Shown: piece by piece, positions 17,810 to 25,287 of the stretch
How positions within the stretch are numbered: the first letter of the stretch is position 1
Layout of the letters: the number at the start of each line of letters is the position of its first letter
Assembly: GCA_963736055.1 (NCBI GenBank)
Contig: CAVTNM010000008.1
Coordinates: 1,886,141-1,950,140, forward strand
Length of the DNA: 64,000 bases
Source: AC-32 sp963736055
GTDB taxonomy: Bacteria > Actinomycetota > Thermoleophilia > Gaiellales > Gaiellaceae
Direction of reading: 5' to 3'
Program-made: the position numbers and the translations under genes
The notes under the pieces: generated by a model
Database searches by the model: none
What the model was told of the DNA's origin: nothing
What the model saw: the letters and a program-made list of their open reading frames with translations, nothing else

Positions 17810-19413
17810 CTGCAGACGCGCGAGCGCGCGCCGACTACGGCGGAGGCGAGCGCTCGCACGGCATGCACTTTGAAGGCGAGCTCCAGTCGTCCGGGTCGCG
17901 ACGCCGAGATCGTGGTCATCCCGTCCTCGCGACGGATCAGGCAGGCACCCTCGGCGTTCCAGTAGGGCGAGTACCGAACGGCGAGGCGGTATGAACCGGC
18001 GCGCGGCAGGTCGACGGCGATGCGCGTTCCGGTCAGGCGAAGCACGCGGGCGGGAGCCGGGCCGGTCAGGATCGGCTGCGGGTGCGGCACTTCCAGGACG
18101 GTGAGATCCGGGGTGCGGAAGACCGGCAGCAATCCCGAGTGACCGCTGCGTAGGAGGGCGGCCTCGGCGCGGGCGCTGTAGTCCGGCGGCGCCTCCGTGA
18201 GGACCACGTAGCGCACCCCGAGCCGGTGCAGCCAGGCAAGGTACGTTGCCGGGCCCAGCTCGTCGTAGAGCAACGCGTTCTGCGGAAAGTCGCTCTGGCG
18301 GTAGTCGCCACGCGCGAGCGGGATCTCCGCCTCGGCCAGGTAGACGGCCGGCCAGTGGCCGGTCGTGTCCACCGCTTCGACCCGGTACGACGGGGACAGG
18401 TGGGCGCGCAGGAACGTGATCGCAGGAGTCCAGTACGCCGCGCTCTCGGCGGGGTCCCGGCTGCCCTTGATGACGTTGGCCGCGATCGGAGACAGGTTCC
18501 ACGAGATCGCGAGGCACAGAGCGCCGAGGCACACGGGCAGCGGTCGCCACCTGCGCAGCGAGAGCATCAGGACCGCCAGCGGCACGGCCGCGTACCGGAG
18601 GCGGGCGACGTTTTCCCCGATCGCCGAAGGGATCAGGAAGCAGGCCACGCAGGCGACGAGGTACACGACGAAGATCCAGCGCATTCCTCTCGCCCGCTCG
18701 ACCCGCCACGTCAACGCGGCGCCAAGGACGCAGAAGATCAGCGCCGCCGCCAGTTCCTGCCACGAGAAGGGGAAGCGCCCCGGATCGGGGAACGCCCGCG
18801 CGACCAGCACCTCGACCGCCCCGAAGCCGACGATCGTGAGCGCGGGGACGAGCAGCGCACGGCGATCGTGCCAGCGCGCGATCCCGAAGCCGGCGAGGAG
18901 CAGCGCCAGCAGCAGGAACGCGAGCGGGCTCGCAGCGAGCGTAAGCGCGGCCAGCAGCGCGAAGCGGCCGTGCCGCCTGGCCTGGAGCGTCCAGAGCGCG
19001 AGCAGTGCGAGTGCCGCGCCCAGGGCGAAGGGGAACGCCGCCGAGAACACGATCCCGGCCCAGACGATGGCGAACGTGCGACTCGACCAGCGCGTGCTCG
19101 GTCCCCATTCGCGCCAGAGCACGACCGCGAAGGCGAGCGCCGCCGTCGAGACGGTTGCCACGGCGAGCAGCCGGATCCCCAGGAGCGCCGCGAGCGGGTA
19201 GTAGAGAACGCTGTAGGTGACGAAGCTGTAGCGCCCCGCGTACCAGAAGTTGTTCCAGAGGGCGAAGCCATGATCCAGGAACAGCGTCCGCTGATAGGCG
19301 TGCGCGGCGAGGTCGGCCCCGGGTGGCCCGAGCCAGACGAGGACCGCCGTCACTGCGCCTGCCGCCCCGGCTGAGAGGGCGGCTTCGCGGACGAGGGGGT
19401 CGGTCCTGGTCAC
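17806..19413 (-). CDS. Polytopic membrane protein, glycosyltransferase-like
   Basis: A 535-residue protein read from GTG 19413-19411 (VTRTDPLVREAAL). The first 330 residues contain about nine hydrophobic helices; the loop after helix 1 holds DLAAHAYQRTLFLDHGFALW, the Asp/His/Arg arrangement often seen in GT-C-type or 6-pyruvoyl-tetrahydropterin synthase-related membrane proteins. The C-terminal 200 residues are a soluble extracytoplasmic domain (RVEAVDTTGHWPAVYLAEAEIPLARG...). A lipid-linked sugar transferase is plausible but not shown. It is divergent from the gamma-glutamyltransferase gene with a 46-base gap. Confidence 0.65.
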   Translation of the reverse strand: MTRTDPLVREAALSAGAAGAVTAVLVWLGPPGADLAAHAYQRTLFLDHGFALWNNFWYAGRYSFVTYSVLYYPLAALLGIRLLAVATVSTAALAFAVVLWREWGPSTRWSSRTFAIVWAGIVFSAAFPFALGAALALLALWTLQARRHGRFALLAALTLAASPLAFLLLALLLAGFGIARWHDRRALLVPALTIVGFGAVEVLVARAFPDPGRFPFSWQELAAALIFCVLGAALTWRVERARGMRWIFVVYLVACVACFLIPSAIGENVARLRYAAVPLAVLMLSLRRWRPLPVCLGALCLAISWNLSPIAANVIKGSRDPAESAAYWTPAITFLRAHLSPSYRVEAVDTTGHWPAVYLAEAEIPLARGDYRQSDFPQNALLYDELGPATYLAWLHRLGVRYVVLTEAPPDYSARAEAALLRSGHSGLLPVFRTPDLTVLEVPHPQPILTGPAPARVLRLTGTRIAVDLPRAGSYRLAVRYSPYWNAEGACLIRREDGMTTISASRPGRLELAFKVHAVRALASAVVGARSRVCS

Positions 19414-19459
19414 GGCGGCCTGGGGGAGACTACTCGCGTGGGCCGAGTAGCCTTGGCTC

Positions 19460-21011
19460 ATGAGAGGCGCGGTTGCCGCAGGCCATCCGCTCACTGCGGA
19501 AGCGGGCGCACAGGTGCTGGCGAACGGGGGAAACGCCGTCGACGCCTGCATCGCTGCCGCCTTCGTGTCCTGGGTCGCCGAGAGCCCGCTCACCGGGCCG
19601 GGCGCGGGCGGGTTCATGCTCGTCCACCGCGCGTCCGACGAGTCCACGCGCGTCCTCGACCACTTCGTCGCCGTCCCGGGCCTCGGGCTCCGCCGGCGCG
19701 GGCAGACGGAGATGGACTCCGTCGACGTGGACTTCACGCCCGAGTCGTCGCAGGTGTTCCGCATCGGCGCCGCCTCCTGCGCGGTGCCGGGCGCGGTCGC
19801 CGGGCTCGGCGAGGCGCACCAGCCGGTTCGCGACGCTCCCGTGGCGCGATCTGGTGGCGCCGGCGATCGAGCTCGCCCGCACGGGCGTCGTGCTGACGAA
19901 GCCCCAGGCGTACCTCCACGCGATCCTCGACCTGATCCTGCGGCACCTCGACGAGGGGAGGAAGATCTACGGCCCGAAGGGGAAGCGGCTCGTCGCGGGC
20001 GACCGGCTGGTGATGGGCGATTTCGCGCTGACGCTCGAGCGGCTGGCCGAGAAGGGACCGGATGACTTCTACCGCGGCGAGCTGGCGCGCGCCGTCTCCG
20101 CGCACATCCGCGAGCTGGGCGGTGAGATCACCATGCGGGACCTGGCCGAGTATCGCGTGATCAGGCGCAGGCCGGTCCGCGCGAGCTTCTTCGGGCACGA
20201 ATACGAGTCCAACCCGCCCCCCTCGACGGGAGGAGTGCTGATCGGGCTCGGCGTGCGGCTCGTCGACCGATTGGGCATAGCCGGCCCGCCGGGCAGCGCC
20301 GAGGCGATGGCGCAGCTCGTCGAGGTCATGCGCGAGCAGGAGGCCGCCCGCGACGGCGCCTTCGCGCGAGAGCTCTACCGGGGCGGGTTGGCGCGGCGGC
20401 TCCTCGGCGACCCCGAGCTCGCGAAGGTTGCTCGCCGGGCCCGGCGGCGGCTGCCGGAGCTCCAGCGGGGGACGACGCACATCTCCGTCGTGGACGGTCG
20501 CGGCAACGCCGCCTCCTTGACCGCCTCGACCGGCTCCGGCTCCGGTGTGGTCGTCCCGGGCACCGGGATTCAGCTGAACAACATGCTCGGCGAGTTCGAC
20601 CTCACGTCGACCGGCGGGATCCCGCGGCCCGGTGTCCGGTTCACAAGCGGCATGGCCCCCACGATCGTGCTCCGCGAGGGCCGGCCGAGGCTGGTGGTCG
20701 GCAGCGCCGGCTCGCTGCGGCTGCGAGGGGCGATCTTCCAGGTCATCGTCAACGTCGTCGGGCACGGGCTCGGCGTCGAGGAGGCGATCGAGCGGCCGCG
20801 GGTCCACCTAGACGATACCCACGTCCACTGCGAGGGCGGGAACGACCCGGCCGAGCTCGACCGGCTCGAGTCGTGGGGCTACCAGCTCGCCCGCTGGCGC
20901 CGGCGCAACCTCTTTTTCGGCGGCGTCGCAGGTGTGGAGCTCGGCGAGGACGGGACGCTTTCCGCGGCAGGCGACCCGCGCCGCGGCGGGCACGGCGTCG
21001 TGATCGAGTGA
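19460..21011 (+). pseudogene. ggt: Gamma-glutamyltransferase family protein, one frameshift
   Basis: ATG 19460 starts MRGAVAAGHPLTAEAG, the usual N terminus of the family (AxxHPLAxxAG), followed by GGNAVDACIAAAF. Near 19820 the frame changes: GAVAGLGEAHQ continues as FATLPWRDLVAPAIELARTG in the next frame to the stop at 21009-21011. The catalytic Thr region TTHISVVD is intact in the second part, as are TSGMAPTIV and GSAGSLRLRG. The combined length of about 516 residues is normal, so an assembly indel is more likely than a dead gene. No signal peptide is seen, suggesting a cytoplasmic member. GTGA overlap couples it to the next gene. Confidence 0.8.
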
Positions 21012-21529
21012 GCTCGTTCGAGATCCGGCAAGCCGTCCCGGCCGATGCCGCCGGGCTGGTCGAGCTCGCGCGGGAGGTGGGCAGCGAGCCGGAAGGCTGG
21101 CTGATCTCGAGCGACGAGTGGCGGAGCGCTGCCGACGAGCGCCGCTATCTGCGCGCGACCCGCAGAACGCCTCACGCCGGGGTCTTCGTCGCCGTCTCGC
21201 CCGAGGGGCTCGTCGGCCGGCTCTCCGTCGCCCGGGACCCGCACCCCGCGAGCTTCCACGTGGCCGATCTCGGCCTGATGGTCGCGGCAACCCATCGCCG
21301 CCGCGGGATCGGCCGCGCGCTGCTCGAGGCGGCCGTCGACTGGGCACGCGAGGTAGGCGTCACCAAGCTCGAGCTCCATGTCTTTCCGTACAACGAGCCG
21401 GCTCTGGCGCTCTACGAGCGCTTCGGCTTCACCAAGGAGGGGTACCGCAAGGGGCACTACCGCCGGGGCGGAGAGCTCGTGGACGCGATCCTGATGGCCT
21501 ACGAGGTGACGCCTACACTGGCGAGATGA
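21008..21529 (+). CDS. GNAT family N-acetyltransferase
   Basis: GTG 21008 overlaps the preceding stop (GTGA), giving 173 residues. The acetyl-CoA binding motif A is clear: LGLMVAATHRRRGIGRALLEAAVDW (R-R-R-G-I-G-R-A), followed by LELHVFPYNEPALALYERFGF typical of RimI-like and other small-molecule or peptide acetyltransferases. The substrate cannot be deduced. It is translationally coupled to the transferase upstream and to dedA downstream. Confidence 0.88.
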   Translation: MSSFEIRQAVPADAAGLVELAREVGSEPEGWLISSDEWRSAADERRYLRATRRTPHAGVFVAVSPEGLVGRLSVARDPHPASFHVADLGLMVAATHRRRGIGRALLEAAVDWAREVGVTKLELHVFPYNEPALALYERFGFTKEGYRKGHYRRGGELVDAILMAYEVTPTLAR

Positions 21530-22125
21530 GCGGCCTCGTTCACCACTACGGGCTGCTCGCGCTCTTTCTGATCGTGTTCCTCGAATCCGCAGGGGTTCCG
21601 CTTCCGGGCGAGACGGCGCTGATCGCGGCCGGGGTCTATGCGTCAGGCGGTGAGCTGGACATCGCGGCCGTGATCGCCGTCGCGGCGGCCGCGGCCATCC
21701 TCGGCGACAACATGGGCTACTGGATCGGGCGGACCGGTGGGCGCAGGCTGCTCGAGCGTTGGTCGTTCGCCAGTCGCTGGACCGACTCCGTGCTTCCCTG
21801 GTCGGAACGCTTCTTCCACCGGCACGGGGCGAAGACGATCTTCATCGGGCGGTTCTTCTCGATCCTTCGTGTGACCGCGGCGTGGATGGCCGGGGTCTCG
21901 CACATGCGCTGGTGGCGGTTCTTCGCCTGGAACGCGGCCGGCGGCATCTGCTGGGCGGTGCTCGTGGGGCTCGTCGCCTACTTCGCCGGCCATGCAGCGG
22001 CCGACGCGATCGCCCGGTACGGCTTGATCGCCGGCGTGGCGCTCGTCGCGCTGGCCGCTCTCGGCTTCGCGGGCTTCCACATCTGGAAGAAGCGCCTGCT
22101 CCGGGCCGAGAGCGAGCCTTCGTGA
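21526..22125 (+). CDS. dedA: DedA family membrane protein
   Basis: ATG 21526 overlaps the acetyltransferase stop (ATGA); 199 residues. FLESAGVPLPGETALIAAG and GDNMGYWIGRTGGRRLLE are diagnostic of DedA, and FIGRFFSILRVTAAWMAG is the second conserved block with the essential Arg. Members are membrane proteins implicated in lipid (undecaprenyl phosphate/phospholipid) flipping and proton homeostasis. Four to five hydrophobic segments are visible. It is coupled to the next gene by GTGA. Confidence 0.9.
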   Translation: MSGLVHHYGLLALFLIVFLESAGVPLPGETALIAAGVYASGGELDIAAVIAVAAAAAILGDNMGYWIGRTGGRRLLERWSFASRWTDSVLPWSERFFHRHGAKTIFIGRFFSILRVTAAWMAGVSHMRWWRFFAWNAAGGICWAVLVGLVAYFAGHAAADAIARYGLIAGVALVALAALGFAGFHIWKKRLLRAESEPS

Positions 22126-22970
22126 GCCGCAGGCTCGCCGCGGCCGCAGCGGCCCTGGCTGCCGTGCTGCTGCCGGGAGCGCAAGCCGCGCCACGGCCGG
22201 TGCCGGCCTTCGAGCACGTTGTCGTCATCGTGCTCGAGAACAAGGAGCGGAGCTCGGTGCTCGGCAACTCCGCGGCCCCGGCCTTCAACGCGCTCGCCGC
22301 GCGGGGCGCAGTCCTCGCCCGCTATAGCGGCGTCACCCACCCGAGCCTGCCGAACTACCTCGCGCTGGTCTCGGGCTCGACGCACGGGATCACCGACGAC
22401 TGCACGAGCTGCACGGTCGCCGGGCGCAGCCTCGCGGACACGCTCCAGGCGAGAGGGCGCACCTGGAAGGCCTATGCCGAGGGCCTGCCGCGGGCGGGCT
22501 GGACCGGCGCGGCCACCGGCCGGTACGTGAAGCGGCACGTCCCGTTTCTGTACTTCCGGCGGGTGCTCGCGCGGCCGGCGAGAGCCCGGAACGTCGTGCC
22601 CCTATCGGCGCTGACCCGCGACCTCGCGGCGCGGCGGCTCCCGGACTTCGCTCTGGTCGTCCCGAACATGTGCCACGACATGCACGACTGCCCGGTCTCG
22701 GCCGGAGACGCGTGGCTGAGGCGATTCGTGCCGCCGCTGCTGCGGAACCCGCAGCTTGCGAACAGCGTGGTCTTCGTCGTCTTCGACGAATCCGACTCGG
22801 CCGATCCGGGCATCCCCGCGCTCGCGCTGGGGGCGGCTGTCAGGCCAGGGTCGGTCTTCCGTCGGCCGATGTCCCACTACGGGCTGCTGCGAACGATCGA
22901 GGACGCCTGGGACCTGCCGCGGCTCGGAGGCTCGGCCCGTTCGGCGCCGGTCACCGGCATCTGGCGCTGA
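22122..22970 (+). CDS. Secreted phosphoesterase family protein (acid phosphatase/phospholipase C-like)
   Basis: GTG 22122 overlaps the dedA stop. 282 residues with a signal peptide (VSRRLAAAAAALAAVLLPGAQA). VVVIVLENKERSSVLGNS and GVTHPSLPNYLALVSGSTHG are the family's two N-terminal blocks, where Glu, Asn and the HPS-NY segment line the metal/phosphate site. VVPNMCHDMHDCPV and VVFDESD complete the conserved core. Probable role: hydrolysis of extracellular phosphate esters or phospholipids. Confidence 0.85.
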   Translation: MSRRLAAAAAALAAVLLPGAQAAPRPVPAFEHVVVIVLENKERSSVLGNSAAPAFNALAARGAVLARYSGVTHPSLPNYLALVSGSTHGITDDCTSCTVAGRSLADTLQARGRTWKAYAEGLPRAGWTGAATGRYVKRHVPFLYFRRVLARPARARNVVPLSALTRDLAARRLPDFALVVPNMCHDMHDCPVSAGDAWLRRFVPPLLRNPQLANSVVFVVFDESDSADPGIPALALGAAVRPGSVFRRPMSHYGLLRTIEDAWDLPRLGGSARSAPVTGIWR

Positions 22971-23026
22971 GATTTCTTCCTCCCCCGAAAGAGGGATACG
23001 CGGCTCGGCCTGGAAATTCCGGCATC

Positions 23027-23599
23027 GTGGCGATCCTGCCGACGCTGAGCCGGGCGATCGAGGCCCGTGACCCGTACACCCGCGGGCACTCGACGCGCGT
23101 GACCGCGCTGGCGGAGCTGCTCGCCCGCCGGCTCGGCTGGAGCGAGGAACGACTGGCGTCGCTTCGCGTTGGGGGCCCGCTCCACGACATCGGCAAGCTC
23201 GCCGTCCCGGAAGCAGTGCTCTCCAAGGAAGGCCGGCTCGACGAGCAAGAGCTGGCGCAGATCCAGGAGCACCCGAGGATCGGTGCCAAGCTGATCCTGA
23301 GGATTGCGGCCCTGCGCCAGGCGATCCCCTACGTTCTCTACCACCACGAGCGCTGGGACGGCACCGGCTACCCGTCGGGGAAAGCCGGCGAGGAGATTCC
23401 CGTCGAGGCCCGTGTGCTGGCGCTCGCGGACGCGTTCGACGCGATGACGAGCGACCGGCCCTACCGTCCCGCCCTGACGAGGGAAGAGGCACTCGCCGAG
23501 GTCGAGCGCTGCGCCGGGACGCAGTTCGACCCCGAGATCGCCCGCCTGTTCCTCGAGCTCTTCGGCCAGGTCGAGCTGACCCGCGCCGTAGCCTCCTAG
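23027..23599 (+). CDS. Stand-alone HD-GYP domain phosphohydrolase
   Basis: GTG 23027 gives a 190-residue protein that is nearly all HD-GYP domain: RDPYTRGHSTRVT, GPLHDIGKLAVPEAVL (the HD pair), EHPRIGAKL, and HHERWDGTGYPSG with the GYP motif. This is the catalytic set expected of a cyclic-di-GMP (or cGAMP-type) phosphodiesterase with a bimetal site. No sensor domain is attached. A purine-poor 56-base gap separates it from the phosphoesterase; its stop overlaps the stop of the convergent dehydrogenase. Confidence 0.88.
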   Translation: MAILPTLSRAIEARDPYTRGHSTRVTALAELLARRLGWSEERLASLRVGGPLHDIGKLAVPEAVLSKEGRLDEQELAQIQEHPRIGAKLILRIAALRQAIPYVLYHHERWDGTGYPSGKAGEEIPVEARVLALADAFDAMTSDRPYRPALTREEALAEVERCAGTQFDPEIARLFLELFGQVELTRAVAS

Positions 23600-24666
23600 A
23601 GCGCTTCCCAGACCTCGAGCTTCGAGCGCGTCTTGCGGATCACCTCGTCGGTGAACTCGCTGGTTCCCGCGTGGCCGCCGAGGTCGGCGGTGCGGACGCC
23701 GTCCGCGACGGCCTCGAGGCACGCCTCGCGGATCGCTCGCGCGGCCTGCTGCGCCTGCTCGCCGGCGTACGAGAGCACCGCAGCGCCGGCGAGGATCATC
23801 GCCATCGGGTTCGCGACGTTCTTGCCCTGCAGCGACGGCGCCGTTCCGTGCGCGGCCTCGGCGAGCACCACCGTCGGCACGTAGTCGTCCCCGAAGCCCA
23901 CGAGCAGCGACTCCGAGCCGGCGATCGAGCCGAAGAGCGGGAGGACGAGGTCGGAGAGGATGTCCCCGTCGCGATTGAGGGCCGGGATCACGAGCGGGTC
24001 GCCGCTCGAGGCGATCAAGAGCGCAAACGTCGCGTCGATCAGCTGCGGCTCGTACGGCACCTCGGCGTGCCTCACCGCGGCCGCGTCCACCTCCTCCTTG
24101 AGCATCCCCTCGTAGACCGGGCTGACCGTGTACTTCGGCCCGCCGAAGACCTTGGCCCCGGAGCTCTCGGCAAGGCGGAACGCGAACTCCGCGACGGCAC
24201 GGCAGACGCCACGTTCGATGCGCTCCGTGCGGAAGGCGGCCTCGTTCTCGCCTTCGCCCTCGCGCCACTCCTCCGCGCCGTAGGCGTCACCCACGGCCAT
24301 GCGCACGACCGAGATCGGGGCGTGCACGCCGCCAAAGGGGACGATCCCCGGGATCCGCCGGCCGGTGCGCACGATCACGCGACCGCCGATCTCCTCGCGG
24401 AGGATCCGGTTGGGCGAGCCGACGTCGCCCGCTCCTTCCGGCGTGACGGTCGCGGCCTTCAGGCCGAGCCCCGCCTCGCGGATTGCAGCCGCGGCCTCGT
24501 GCACGATCGCGTTGCCCGTAGCCCGGCGAGACTCGAGGGACAGGTCGTAACGCGGGAAGCCGAGCTCGATGCCGATCACGTCCGGCGCGAGGGTCCGCAG
24601 GGCCTCCTCGAGGAGCTCCTGTCCGGTCTGGTCGCCCTCCAGCACCACGATCGTCTTCCCGGCCAT
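23596..24666 (-). CDS. Divergent isocitrate/isopropylmalate dehydrogenase family protein
   Basis: A 356-residue beta-decarboxylating dehydrogenase homologue from ATG 24666-24664. It has VVLEGDQTGQELLEEAL at the start (the GDG.G motif of relatives is GDQTG), ALNRDGDILSDL for the metal/substrate block, and AEAAHGTAPSLQGKNVANPMAMIL for the NAD-binding block. The substrate block departs from the family consensus (Arg after Asn) and the following LFGSIAGSESLLVGF lacks the usual G-G-L-G...SAN pattern, so it is probably not a housekeeping IDH or LeuB. Substrate unknown. Confidence 0.8.
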   Translation of the reverse strand: MAGKTIVVLEGDQTGQELLEEALRTLAPDVIGIELGFPRYDLSLESRRATGNAIVHEAAAAIREAGLGLKAATVTPEGAGDVGSPNRILREEIGGRVIVRTGRRIPGIVPFGGVHAPISVVRMAVGDAYGAEEWREGEGENEAAFRTERIERGVCRAVAEFAFRLAESSGAKVFGGPKYTVSPVYEGMLKEEVDAAAVRHAEVPYEPQLIDATFALLIASSGDPLVIPALNRDGDILSDLVLPLFGSIAGSESLLVGFGDDYVPTVVLAEAAHGTAPSLQGKNVANPMAMILAGAAVLSYAGEQAQQAARAIREACLEAVADGVRTADLGGHAGTSEFTDEVIRKTRSKLEVWEAL

Positions 24667-24715
24667 CGCCCTCCTCGGTGATTAGGACCACGCGCACACG
24701 GCTACATCGGAGACT

Positions 24716-24953
24716 CTATGGCGCGCGGCGATCGCGGCGGTCATGAGAACGAAACACATCGGCTGTTGCACGCGCCTCGTACGTCAGCCCGGCGGTTGTC
24801 GAGCAGTATCTCGACGATCGAACCATCGATGATTTTCGCCCGCATCATTTGCGGGTCGTGGGCGCGTGCGATATGGGCCTCGATCTCGAGGAACGGGCGC
24901 TGCTCAGCCTGTTGCGTTCCTGGCGGATACGCAGGGCGCGTGAAGCAGCATAG
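24716..24953 (+). pseudogene. Remnant of the C-terminus of a type IB DNA topoisomerase
   Basis: No intact gene fills this gap, but the + strand from 24747 to the stop TAG 24951-24953 reads ERNTSAVARASYVSPAVVEQY, continuing LDDRTIDDF... and ending LLSLLRSWRIRRAREAA. This matches the end of bacterial topoisomerase IB, where the Tyr of a SY-x-x-P motif is the nucleophile. Just upstream, WRAAIAAV is readable in another frame (24719-24742), fitting the helix that precedes this block. The rest of the roughly 300-residue enzyme is missing. It is a degraded, 5'-truncated copy between two live genes. Confidence 0.55.
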
Positions 24954-25012
24954 GATTACCGCTATCTTTACGTTGGGCTGGATGCAATCCGTACGAGAAA
25001 GAGGAGGCCGAC

Positions 25013-25210
25013 TTGGCACGCAAGACCGTGCTCGTCTGTGACAGCTGCGGTAGGGAAGTGGGCGAAGGAAAGGGCGCGACGATGCGCCTGAACTTCTCCG
25101 ACGCTCGACGCGGTTCGAAGCAGGCTGATCTCTGCGACAACTGCGCCGGCGGAATGCCCGGTCACGCGGTCGCCCGGCGGGGCCGGCGACCGAAGTCGGC
25201 GACGGCCTAG
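25013..25210 (+). CDS. Small Cys4 zinc-ribbon-like protein (65 aa)
   Basis: TTG 25013 follows an AGAGGAGG ribosome site with good spacing and gives 65 residues. Two Cys pairs (CDSCG near residue 9 and CDNC near 41) form a likely zinc site, and the C terminus is basic (ARRGRRPKSATA), consistent with nucleic acid binding. The N-terminal MARKTVLV resembles that of Lsr2-type proteins but the rest does not. Function unknown; the strong ribosome site suggests good expression. Confidence 0.65.
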   Translation: MARKTVLVCDSCGREVGEGKGATMRLNFSDARRGSKQADLCDNCAGGMPGHAVARRGRRPKSATA

Positions 25211-25287
25211 CCGCGTCGCTGTCGGGGCCGCGCCGCCTCGGCTTTTCGCAAGACGGAGCCGTCGGGCCCCGGGACTAGGATGGGCCC

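Noticed and set aside
24741..25019. A 92-codon minus-strand ORF upstream of the Cys4 protein
   Set aside because: It is antisense to the recognisable topoisomerase IB remnant and has no motif.
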